A DNA stretch of 64,000 nucleotides, from positions 243,676 through 307,675 of the forward strand of contig VCMS01000040.1 in assembly GCA_022539475.1 (NCBI GenBank). The letters run 5' to 3'. This DNA is from Gracilaria domingensis (taxonomy: Eukaryota; Rhodophyta; Florideophyceae; Gracilariales; Gracilariaceae). A program made the position numbers and the translations under genes. Shown one piece after another: positions 54,489 through 64,000 of the stretch; within the stretch, counting starts at the first letter, position 1; the number at the start of each line of letters is the position of its first letter. Below the pieces are notes generated by a model. The model did not search any database. It saw only the letters and a program-made list of their open reading frames with translations, and was not told where the DNA came from.

Positions 54489-54684
54489 TGTAGAGCAAAA
54501 CGCTCGGATTTCTGGTCGGGCTCGCTCTATTTCACAGGTTTGCCGGGTTTCCCGAAGTGTTACCTCAGAATTTTGAGGATTGAGCTGACGGTCGCAGGAC
54601 AAAGTATAGTTTGTTGGCCTCGATGGTGGACACATCAGGTGTCTACGTAGTGGATGTGTCCGCTCACGCGGATTGCCGTCTGAG
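54489..54684 (+). repeat. Truncated 3' LTR of the decayed element
   Basis: Begins TGTAGAGCAAAAC and is cut after 196 bp by copy 3, which entered in the opposite orientation. Confidence 0.75.
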
Positions 54685-55571
54685 TGTAGTGCAAAACCAC
54701 TCCACAGACGGAGACAAAAACCACCCGCGTGTGCGGTAGACACTCAAGGTGTTCAGCCTTGCTCCCTATGTCGCGCGGCTGAGTGGAAGAGCCCTCCGTT
54801 GAGGTCGACACGTTCCGGGCGTAACTCTGGGCGACGTCTACCTGCCTTACAGACGGAAGTGAAGTGGGAGAATTTACCGATATGGCGGTCCCAAGTGTGA
54901 AGGGCACGCCACAGAAGTGGCAAGATCCGCGTTAGCCGTGGAAAAGAGGAAAAAATGGGGGGAGGGATCGGGCGGTGTATACGAACACGAGCCCGGGGAA
55001 CACGGGTGGATGGCGAAATCAGCGCTGAAAAAACCTGTACACACAGGGCGGAACACACCACAACCGTGGGTAAACAATGTAGAAATATGGATACAGAAAG
55101 AAACAATAGAAACAGGAAGTAGCACCGTAGTGCACGGACAGTGGTTCCTCGGCGCACAAGGGGGGATAACCACACTGGAATGGTGGCGATGCGCTCCTCA
55201 ACGGAGCAAGATCGGTCACCAGCGGAGCTAGTTAGAGCCAAGATTTCCCTTGTTGGGTTTACTTAGTGGGGGCGACGGCGGTCGCTGTCGCCTAAGTACT
55301 AGCACTACGCTACCCTAGATTACTAGTCTTTGCTGGCCCCGTGGCCAGTATTGGCCACGTGTGCCTCACTGTACGCCCTTGACTCACGGGGCGTCCGCCC
55401 AGGGCGGCCACACTACAAATGTCCGGAAGCCATACCCCTCTCTGGTAAACTCCCAAATTGGGGGAATCCTCCCTATCGATACTCATAACCGAGGGTGCTA
55501 CCGTCAAAAGGGATCTAACAACTACGAGTTTCCATTAGCTGCTTTCCCCGCAAAAGCGGTTTTGCTCTACA
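54685..55571 (-). repeat. 3' LTR of copy 3
   Basis: 887 bp. On the minus strand it starts TGTAGAGCAAAACCGC and ends GTGGTTTTGCACTACA, so the first and last ~12 bp are imperfect inverted repeats of each other. Confidence 0.9.
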
Positions 55572-55583
55572 TCTCCCCCTCCT
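55572..55583 (-). other. Polypurine tract of copy 3
   Basis: AGGAGGGGGAGA on the minus strand, adjacent to the LTR. Confidence 0.8.
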
Positions 55584-55600
55584 GAGGCGGTAACACCCGA

Positions 55601-57468
55601 ATGCACTCGGTCATTCCCATCACCATGAGTATAAGTACTCCTCCCCATCCGGGAGCCTTTCCCGACATTTTGGTCAACGCACTGGCAAACGATAGCGCCC
55701 TCATCATCCCTGCTCTTCCGCAGCTCCCCCTCGCAATGCAAGGCAACAGTTCGAACTACCCGCCTCATCCGCCGCGGTACCTGCGTCGCGGTTCTCCAAT
55801 TCTCCGGCGCTCCGGTACTGCGCGCCTCTTCGTTCCCGTGCAAGATCCGTTCTGTACCCTACCCGACAGGGACTCCTCCTGCCTCCGTGGCAGCTGCCGA
55901 TGCCACTCCGCGGACTGCCGCTCCCGCGAATATCCCCGATTGAAGTGCACCGTCTGCCGCAGCAGTTCCGGCCACCTCCGGTGGATGGCCCACGCCGAGC
56001 TCCCTCCGAGTGAGGACCTCGCACTATCATAGCGGTTTCTTCGCCAGGGCTCCCTGGATCGATACCGAAGCCGTTCGGGACAACTCCCTAATCGACTATT
56101 ATGCCGTTGATGGAGTGCTCCCCGGCGGTCTGCCAGTCAGCGTAGTCCGGTCGCGGGACTGGTTAGCCCACATTGCGATTCCGCGCGACTCCCTCTGGTG
56201 GGAGAGCAACGAGTCCGAAATGTATGCTCGGAGCGAGATGACCCGCTTGGGATATGCCCGGTTCTACCGGTCTCCGAACGATCTCCCGGTGCCACCGGAG
56301 TATCGTTTCGATGTTGCGCGATACCGTACTTACGAGGAAGCCCAGTATGAGGACCGCCTCGCGGCGATATTTCCCGACCTTGGGAGCTACGCTGACAGCG
56401 TTCAGTCTTACCAGAACCTTGTGCTCTGGATGAGGCCGATTCTCCGAGCGGAGTTCCGATATCTCCGCAAGTCAACGCGGGGCGATTTCTTCAAAGACTC
56501 CGCGACGAGCGAAAGTGGAGGTCCCGATTCGGGTTGCTGATTCCCCACCAGTGTGTGGAGGTCGAGCGCCTTGCGGCGAGCTTCCGTTATGAACGGTATG
56601 TCCCAATCCCCGATTTCTGGTTCCGGGCGGAGGTGCCACGAGGATGTTGCGTGGAGCTTCTTCCGTGCCTGACATACGTGGGTTCCCGGTTCCTTCCGGC
56701 ATCGAATCCGCCTCGCGGTCTGTGGAGTCTCCTCGCTACGGAATGGACTGTCCGCGTTGCGGCCTTTCTCCTCTGGGAGGTGTACGACGCGTACCGGTCG
56801 TGGTTTGTACTGGAGTTATTCCGCTATTCCATTCGCGGTTCGTATCTTTCCGAGGTCCTCGGTTCTGTCTGCAACGAGCGGGAACTCCGTGGGCTTCTTG
56901 ATGTCCTCGACGAGGTCGATTGGGACCAGGTTCCCCCTGGGCAGGTGTCCGAGGGCATCCGCCGTCGGTGGGACCGATCTCCAGGACGCGATGTGAACGC
57001 GGGAGACTTCGTTTTCTTCGACCCATGAGAGTGGGAGCACATCTCTGCTCAGGAGGCTGCCGCGCGGCGTGCTGCGGAGGGTACCGTCCTGGCAGAACAC
57101 CCGAGAGGGCTCGTCTTCGTCGAAGGGAGTGACGAAGATGAGGAACTCCCTGCTGTGGAGGACGTACCGGCCGAAGGGTCGGAAGTGGTGGAGGAAGTGG
57201 ATATCACCGAGGTCAGTGTGCCCGTTCCGGCTCTCCCGGCGATTCCGGCTGCCCAGATAGGTCCGGCTCCTTCGGCAGGAGGCGCCGGTGCCAGCACCGA
57301 TCCGCAGGAGCGGTTATCCGCAACTTCCTTAACGGAATGGAACTGTTCGTTCCCCCGTCGGTGACGGACCTTGCCACGCTGCAGCAGCTGGCTGCGCAAC
57401 ACTTCCGTGGTGGCGGCGGAGGCTCTACTGCTGATGGTAGTGGATTCTTCTCCGGTCTTGGAGGTTAG
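55601..57468 (+). pseudogene. Conserved antisense ORF (aORF) of copy 3
   Basis: Starts 17-41 bp inside the polypurine tract (ATG 55601 or 55625) and runs opposite to pol. N-terminal part: low complexity, Pro/Ser-rich. Then come GGWPTPSSLR, FARAPWIDTEAVRDNSLIDY and LPGGLP. Further on are MTRLGYARF, VPPEYRFDVARYRT, LWMRPILRAEFRYLR, VEVERLAASFRYERYVP, AEVPRGCCVELLPCLTYVGS, LATEWTVRVAAFLLWEVYDA, WDRSPGRDVNAGDFVFFDP and HPRGLVFVEGSDEDEE. The C-terminus is SVTDLATLQQLAAQHF followed by a Gly/Ser tail and TAG at 57466-57468. Frameshifts near 55950, 56530 and 57320 and one TGA at 57026 break it. It ends 182 bp from the pol stop codon, convergent. No known domain recognised. Confidence 0.85.
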
Positions 57469-57649
57469 TCCCATGATGGCGTGGGTGATCTCAGAGTGTA
57501 GTGAAGGGCCTTGCCCCAGATATGGCAGTATAAACTTTCCGGCTGTTGCTGGTCTTCCCTTCTCCTTCCTATTCTTCCCGCCTAGTAGCGGTGTTCCGCT
57601 TTGGGCGGTAATTGTCCGCATGAAGCGGTGTTCCTTCCCCTATGGCGGT

Positions 57650-60600
57650 TCAGCCTACTTGGGCCTTGTCCAGCGAGCCTGGTATCGCTGTTCGGGTTCT
57701 CCGGTGGTACTGCAGTACCTTCGACCGCGGTATATGCTGGATTGGCCCGGTAGTGTCCTCCTCGGGAAGGTAACCGTACCAGCGGACCTGGTGCTCCAAC
57801 TCTCCGTTGTAGCTGTATCCATGTCCGGCGTTGCGGTCCATTACGAACTCCTTTTTGAAGGTCTCCCTCTCCGTACGCGGAGCAGTTGAAGTCCTCTCTT
57901 CGAGGGCCTGAGCTTCACCTCCGCGGTTGCGGTGTCCGTCTCCGGTCGCCGGTAGGGCTTCCCGTATACTGGGCGACTTGTCCCTTGTTCGCCAGGGTTC
58001 CTCGTGGAGAGTCACTGTCCGCGACACGGGGTCGCCTTCCACATCCTTGTGGGTCGTTCTGTCCTTCCAGTCTGCTCTAACGGCGAGCTGCCGTGACTTT
58101 CCGGGCTTGGGAACCCGTGGTGAGGGAGAAACTCCCGCTTGGCGGCGGTTGAGCGAGTGGTGCACCGTCACGTGCCGTGGTGGCGGTTTGGCACCCGGCG
58201 GGCACGTGCCGGCTTTCCCTGTGCTTGCTTCGGGGTGTTCACTGTCAGCGACAGGTCTTGTGAGCTCGTTCGGGGCTTCCGTAACGTCTCCGTTGTCCAC
58301 GATGGCACTGTCAGCCTTAGGCGGCGGTTCTTCTGACTGTTGGGGCACTTGTCGGTCCGTGCGCTCCCCGTTGGCACTTGGGGTTCGATGGAACGCCGTG
58401 GCTCTGATTGAGGCTTGCAAGCGTCGCTGCGGCATTGCGCCCTCCCCTGGAGGTTCTCCGGTGTCATCTGGTAGGTCTCCGGTGAGCGGGCGTGCCGTGA
58501 GCACACGGTGCGACGACGTGCTCCGTTATTCCGGTTTCTTGGTTACATCCTCTCTCGAGTCCGAGGCTTGCATCTTATGGGCAGTCTTCCGCCACTGCGA
58601 TTGTTCTTCCGTACTCGGTACGGTCTCTCTGGCCGTGATTTCAAGCGCGAGAGTGGGCGTCGGTATCGCGCTTTGCCCCTCCTCCTGCGGGGTTTCCACG
58701 CTACGCGACGAAAGCGACGAAGAACTAGCGTCTACCTTCCCCTCTTCAGCTTGAGCTGGGGGTGTGGGGAGTACTATCCCGGGTGGCGGAGCGATGCGCG
58801 TACGCTTTGCCGATCGAACCATGGCGGTCGGGTTCTTCTCCGGCTCTGACGGGAGGTCAGCCAGGCCACGCTCTGGGTGCGGTTGGATCATCAGCCGTTG
58901 TTGGCTCTCCGCTGCGAAAGCGGGTGCTTCCTGCGGCGAGGCGATATCCGACGGTGTCAGTGATGAACTCCGGGACTCCGGCTTTGGTGCCGGTACGACC
59001 CAATCGAGCGAAAAATGCTCGTGGGCTCGCTCGACATCGAGGACAACCGTTGTTTCGGTGGACGACACTACCCTGCAGGGGCCGTTAGCGATTGGTGACA
59101 ACTTGTGCCTCTTCGCCTTCTCGGGGTTGTAGTACTCCTTGCGGAGGAAAACGTAGTCATTATCCCGAATTGGAGGGGAATTCCGGCGCACCCTAGCGTC
59201 GAAGTTCCGCTTATACGGGGCCTGAGCCTTAGCGAGGTTTCCCTGAACCCTCGGGACAAAGCGGGTCAACCAGGCCTTCCAGGCGTCCCTGCGTAGACGG
59301 TGTGACGATAATTTGGCCAACGTTGGTTGTGATTCGAGAGCCACCGTTGGTGGAGCGCGCGAGAGCACTAACTAGAATGGCGAGAACTTCGTCGTGCGAT
59401 GCACCTGCGTATTGTAGGCGTATGTCACCGCATCGGTGTAGAGATCCCAATCAGTTGGGTGTTCTGACACGTATGTCCGCAATGCGTTTAACATCGTGTG
59501 GTTGAATCACTCCACTTGTCGGTTGCTTTGCGGGTGGTAAGTGGTCGTGAACCAGTTCTGGATGTCCAAGATCCGACCTACGTCCGGAAGAACTTCGCCG
59601 TGAACTGCGAGCCGTTATCCGATAACGAATCAATCGGTGGTTCGTAGACAAACACCCAGTGGGTGACAAAGGCTTGTGGCACCGCACTAGCGATAATCTT
59701 CACGAGAGGGACTGTCCCCATCAACGTCGAGAAGCGATCCGTAATGACCAGTAGGAACCGGTTGTTCCGACGTGTTCCGACGAACTCTCCGAGGATGTAG
59801 ATTGCGACAAACTAAAGAGGTGCCCGTGGTGGGAAGAGAACCAATTGCTTGGAACACTTCCGCAGCTTCACGCGGTTCTTCGCACAATCCAAGCACCCAC
59901 GCACCCTGGCGTCTGCATCAAAGGCCATTGCTGGCCAGTAGAAGTCCCCGCGAAGGGTGTAGTAAAGCTTTCTTCCACCGGGGTGGCCTGATAACTTCGC
60001 GTAGTGCGCTAAGATCAGAACTCGAAACTTTAACGAGTGTGGCACCACAATCTGTGGCCTGGGTCCGACTTTTCGGATTAGATACCTCTGATCGTTAGTG
60101 AGAAAAGGAGATTTGGGCTCCCCCGTTGAGACGGACGCGAATCTGCATGCATGTGGGGTCCGTTTGTTGCTCCCGGATTAGCTCCTCTGGAGTGATTGGG
60201 ACAAACGCTCCCGGCACGAGTTGCGCGTCTGACGTGGCCAGGATGGCATCACAGATATCTGTCTCCGAGTCATCATCGGTATCTTCCCCCTCACCTTCTC
60301 CAAGGAGGAAACAGGGAACGTCCAGATCATCAACTGGTTCTGCCTCCGCGCCTGTCGCCAGACCGGAGAGAGCATCGGCCTGAGTGTTCAGAATTCTCTT
60401 CTTGTAACGGAACTCGAAGTCGAACTCTGAGAGGGGGAGGCGCCACCGCATCAAGCGGCCAGAGCGCTCTGCGATGGAGAGAAGCCAACGCGACGCAGCG
60501 TGATCGGTGTTTACCACAAAGTTGTTTCCCATCAGATAGGAGCGAAGAGTCTGCAGTGCCCACACGACTGCCAGACATTCTTTCTCGGGCACCGAGTAAT

Positions 60601-63130
60601 TCTTCTCATGGATATTGAGGCTTCTTGACCAGTATCCGATTGGTACGCGATCCCCACTGTCAGTGGTCTGAGACAACGCACAACCGTTCTGGTTGTTGCT
60701 GACATCCGTATCCACCTCGTACGGAAAATCCTGACTTTGGTAGAGCTAGCACGGGAGGTGAGGTAACGGCATCCACTACGGATGAGAACGCTTTTGCCTC
60801 AGGGTCTCCAAATGGTTCCAGTTTGACTGGTTGCCCCTTTCGAAGGAGAAAGTTCAACGGAGCTGCGATATCCGCAAAGTGCGATATGAAACGTCGGTAG
60901 ACGTTGCAAAGACCGAGGAAGGATCAGAGCTCCGTCTGCGTCGTCGGGTGTTTTGCCTCCTTGAGGGACTTTACCCGTATGTCGTCGATCGACAGCCGTC
61001 CTGGACGGATAATGTGTCCGAAATACTTCACGGTTGATATGAAGAACTCATACTTCTTCAGCTTGATGGTGATACCTGCGTCCTGCAGTGCTCGCATTAC
61101 TTCCTGTACATGCTTCAGGTGTTCGTCCAGATTATTGGAAAATGCAATAATATCGTCCAGGTACACCAGGCAGGTCTTCCACTTAAAGCAGGCAAGTAGG
61201 GTATCCACCGCTCGCAGGAAAGTAGCGGGAGCATTCGATAATCCGAATGGCATCCGCTTAAAGCGGTACAGCCCCTGGTACCAGACAAACGCAGTCTTGT
61301 CATGGTCCTGTTCCCTGACAAGGACTTGCCAATACCCCTAGTTTGCATCTAGGGTCGTGAACACTCCCGCGCTTCCGAGCGAGTCAATACATTTGTCCAT
61401 CCGAGGGATGGGATAAACGTCCTTGACGGTGACCGCATTGAGCTTGCGATAATCAATACAAAATCTCCACGAGCCATCGGCCTTGGGAGCCAACACTACC
61501 GGCGATGCCCATGGCGACTGGGGGGGTTCAATCACTCCAGCCCGGAGCATCTTCTCAACTTGAGTCTTCTCTTCCTCCCGAGCTTTCGGTCCAGCCGGGT
61601 AAGGGTGATGTGAAATGGGCCGGGTATCCGGGAGTAAATAGATCCGGTGTTCGGTAATCCCAATCTTCCCAAGGGAACCGTCCCACATCGGGGTGAACTC
61701 ACGGAGCATGTCCAGCAACTGATTGCGTTGAGACTCCAGAACATGGGAGAAGTCTAATGTTTCCAATTACTCGATGGGATCTTTCGTTGGTTCCGCCTCT
61801 TGCGGCTTCAACTGTCCCTCACGTGGGATTAACATCTCGTCTCCCGACAAGTTCGGTTCATCCTCTGCCTGTAGTGGAGATCTGTAGTGCCCCGTCTCCC
61901 GACAAGTTGGCGGCACGTTCTCCCGAGCGAGGCGGGTGAAAGGGATTGACACCTTCCTCCTCCCCCTCCTCAGGGTTGATGAGCTCGAGAATCTCGGCGG
62001 CAGAGACCTTAGTAGGGATCATGGCCACCGGGTGTGGGAGTGCCGAGCCAATTACTTGGTTCTTCACCAACCGCTGTTGGAAGCAGCTAAAGTTAGCCAC
62101 CAATACCCTGAAGGGTTTCTCGGGTTCGACGAGGACAATACCGTTTGCCAACGCTAGTTGGTCTTCTCATACAGATGAGGTGACGGTCCTACCGTCTGTA
62201 GACCGTGTCGCCCTATAAACCCCGGTTATGGCCGAAATATGGCCTATATGTGACCGAAATGTTGGCGTATAAGTCGAAAACTCGTGAGAGCATATATCTC
62301 TTCAAGATAAGGAGCTTTTGTTTTCATGCATGTGGCCGAAATATGGCCGAAATATGGCCCATATATGGCAGCATTGAAAAACAAGAAATACCTATCTTGG
62401 TGAGATACGCGTTCTCACAAAATTCCGACTTATACGCCAACATTTCGATCACATATCGGCCATATTTCGGCCATAACCGGGGTTTATAGGGGTCGAGCGG
62501 AAGTTACCGGGACCCATACTTGCGTTCCGGGTGGGAGACAGGTCGACTGTGCCACACGGATCTTCGTGGAAGGACGGCCTGTCTCCTGGGTTCCTGCGCC
62601 GCTGGTAGCGGGACTTGCTTCTTCAACGCCTTGCAAAGTGGCTTCCGAGTAATCGGGATTGTGGTACCGTCTACCAATTCGGTGGGGTTTGTCACGCTGT
62701 CGGATCGCTTCTACAAAGCGGTCGCAAAAGTCCCATCCCAAAATGACTGGAGCTGCAAGAGCTCGACAAACGAGAAAAGACAACTGCACAAGGCAGCGCC
62801 CTAGCCTCACCCTGGCGTCGATGGTACCCACCAGTGAGATGGGTTTGTTGTTCGCGTCAGCGATATCCATCTCCGGTTGAGGGCGTACGAGAGACCGCAG
62901 CTGCGGGGGTAGTAACGAGTGAACCAAAAAATTAGGCCCGGCGCCCGTATCGAGAACGGATAGATGCCGAACCATGTACTTATCGGACACACCCAGGTGA
63001 CGTAAACTTTGTGATTTCGTTTCGCCATGACCAGGACCCTGTTCGAAATATGGACATTCTTAGACAGTACCCACGGGCGACGGAGGACAGCTAACTGTTC
63101 GGGTTCACGTCAGTAGTCGCCATCTTCCTT
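57650..63130 (-). pseudogene. Pol of copy 3: protease, RT, RNase H, integrase, chromodomain
   Basis: Read right to left. VLRRPWV and VLVMAKRNHKV are the start of the pol frame. Protease HLSVLDTGA lies near 62950. RT has WRFCIDYRKLN, FKRMPFGLSNAPATF and LVYLDDIIAFS (~61160). RNase H has VDTDVSNNQNGCAL and VVNTDHAASRWLL, integrase HYAKLSGHPGGRKL with CLDCAKN (~59900-60000), ITDRFST and LSDNGSQF, and the linker follows. The chromodomain is KEFVMDRNAGHGYSYNGEL, VRWYGYLPEEDTTGPIQHI, ending KAQVG at 57650. The frame is broken by stops after TTLDAN, TQTEL and QISFSH, by frameshifts in RNase H and integrase, and by a MITE at 62211-62491. The most damaged stretch is integrase 59370-59800. Confidence 0.9.
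62211..62491. mobile_element. MITE with TGGCCGAAATA repeats (copy B)
   Basis: 281 bp. The ends CCCTATAAACCCCGGTTATG and its inverse are followed by GGCCGAAATATGGCC arrays. It is flanked on both sides by GTCG (62207-62210 and 62492-62495), a perfect 4-bp target duplication. Shares the repeat core and overall fold with copy A but has different outermost bases. Confidence 0.88.
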
Positions 63131-64000
63131 GTGAGGATTTTGACCAGGGAGAGGGGCTTTGGCGCCTCGAGCGCCTCCACTCTCGACTCTGGAGGCGCCT
63201 TTCCACGAGAGAAGACTCCCGTACTCAGTTTCTTTGAGCACTACAGCTGTCTTGCGGTGCTTGGGAAGCCCTCGGCGTTTCCACGGTACCGCTTCCTCCG
63301 TGAGGAAACCCGACGCTTACCCTGTTCTGCTAAAGGTACGTGCAATGAACGTTGGTTCTCCGAATATGGTTTCAGCATCCGTTTGGCTGTTCTCGTACGA
63401 CCAAAGTAGGAACCCTGGCCTTCTTGGCCGGACCGATTTAACGTACTCGCACTTGGGTATCTACTCTTAGCCCACATATCTCTAATATTAGAACATTTCG
63501 TAGGATGAGCTGTCCTCGGTCTTCTCTATAACCAAATGGGTCGCGTTTAAGCTGATGGCGAATGAAAATCCGCATTGCTGCGGTCAGGCGTTCCTGTCTA
63601 GGCGTGGCCGTTCGTCCCTCACTCCACGTGGCGTTCGATGTACGCATCTCATAGCGCTGGTGGGCCGAACCGGCAGTGCTCGTAACATTGGGGTTTCCCA
63701 AGACAATTATGGTAGATCCACGCCTTCATGGATGGGCCGTCGTGACGGACTGCGCGTAGACTGTGAGGATATAAACGGTTGTCGGCTGCGGCTTGCAGCA
63801 TGGTATGACAATATGTCGTACTCCCTTTGGCGCGAGCCCGTCGTAAAACCCCGACGAGCGGTTCGAGACTCCAATGTTTAGAGGACATTACGGCTAGCCC
63901 GTCGGAGCTCTCTCCTGTCGCTGGAGTGCTATCACCCTCGCGCTTGGCGAACGTGGTGCCCAGCAACGTACCATCTTCCGTCGTTTCCTCGCGATGGCGG
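63131..64000 (-). pseudogene. Gag remnant of copy 3
   Basis: Upstream of pol in the minus orientation, where gag is expected. The stretch CLGKPQCYEHCRF near 63690 resembles the end of the copy 1 zinc knuckle (HLGHVSTHCQF) with small indels. The rest is not readable as protein because of stops and frameshifts. The 5' part lies beyond the window. Confidence 0.4.

Larger units (their letters stand above)
50360..54684 (+). mobile_element. Heavily decayed relative of the same Ty3/gypsy family (3' part)
   Basis: No readable protein. The region has the family's CCAAT/CACGTG array (51880-52345) and a downstream block ATAACTTCGCA...AGTCC shared with copy 1 (near 26406 and 52411). A polypurine tract (54476-54488) and the start of an LTR (54489-54684) follow. 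The LTR is cut by insertion of copy 3 at 54685. The layout indicates an old plus-strand element whose coding capacity is gone. Confidence 0.55.
54685..64000 (-). mobile_element. Ty3/gypsy chromovirus copy 3, minus strand, runs off the right edge
   Basis: 3' LTR at the left, then polypurine tract, antisense ORF (+), chromodomain, integrase, RNase H, RT, protease and gag remnants towards the right. The 5' LTR is outside the window. A MITE sits in the protease-RT spacer. The left target duplication would be CTGAG (54680-54684). Confidence 0.9.

Noticed and set aside
1-64000. CRISPR arrays, tRNA or rRNA genes, bacterial operons
   Set aside because: No regularly spaced short direct repeats with unique spacers, no full tRNA cloverleaf and no rRNA-like sequence were seen; all content is eukaryotic nuclear.

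Overview
This is nuclear DNA from a eukaryote with a plastid, most likely a red alga (inference). The left end carries compact, apparently intronless genes. One of them is a nuclear-encoded protein joining DUF3593-like and DUF2499/Ycf49-like domains behind a Phe-containing leader that looks like a red-lineage transit peptide. The other 58 kb is almost entirely transposable elements, many nested inside each other. Short intronless genes beside a sea of Ty3/gypsy and DNA transposons recall florideophyte red algae such as Chondrus, but the species cannot be fixed from the sequence alone.

1-4000 holds host genes: the C-terminal end of a THADA/Trm732-like protein (+), the Ycf49-like membrane protein (-), and a cysteine-rich single-pass membrane protein (-) with one in-frame TGA exactly where sister modules have Cys. 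4000-6670 has no gene but contains a diverged tandem repeat of about 250 bp. 6670-12853 holds a decayed LINE (endonuclease, RT, RNase H) that starts beside a perfect 71-nt palindrome, and a hAT transposon (TIRs, 8-bp target duplication) inserted at its 3' end.

13496-31850 is a four-layer nest. A piggyBac-like element was hit by a pogo-like element (perfect 20-bp TIRs, TA duplication) and, separately, by an LTR (AATTT duplication). That LTR was later split by a full-length LTR retrotransposon (18382-29952). A second truncated piggyBac copy abuts the nest, followed by two LTR remnants. 35004-41400 is a Plavaka/CACTA-like element with a convergent accessory gene of unknown function. 41892-64000 holds a 5'-truncated chromodomain Ty3/gypsy element (+), the 3' half of a heavily decayed relative (+), and a third copy (-) running off the right edge. 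Two copies of a MITE family sit inside these retroelements.

The most interesting signal is in the Ty3/gypsy family. All three readable copies carry, between the chromodomain and the 3' LTR and on the strand opposite to gag-pol, a long open reading frame (about 580-600 residues, starting just inside the 3' LTR) whose protein sequence is clearly conserved between copies. It matches no family I recognise. Antisense ORFs at this position are known in some plant Ty3/gypsy lineages, but this protein looks undescribed. The same elements carry a CCAAT/CACGTG repeat array upstream of a chromodomain, and one copy has two chromodomains. Nearly every element gene is broken by a few stops or frameshifts, so the elements are dead or dying copies of a family that was recently active.
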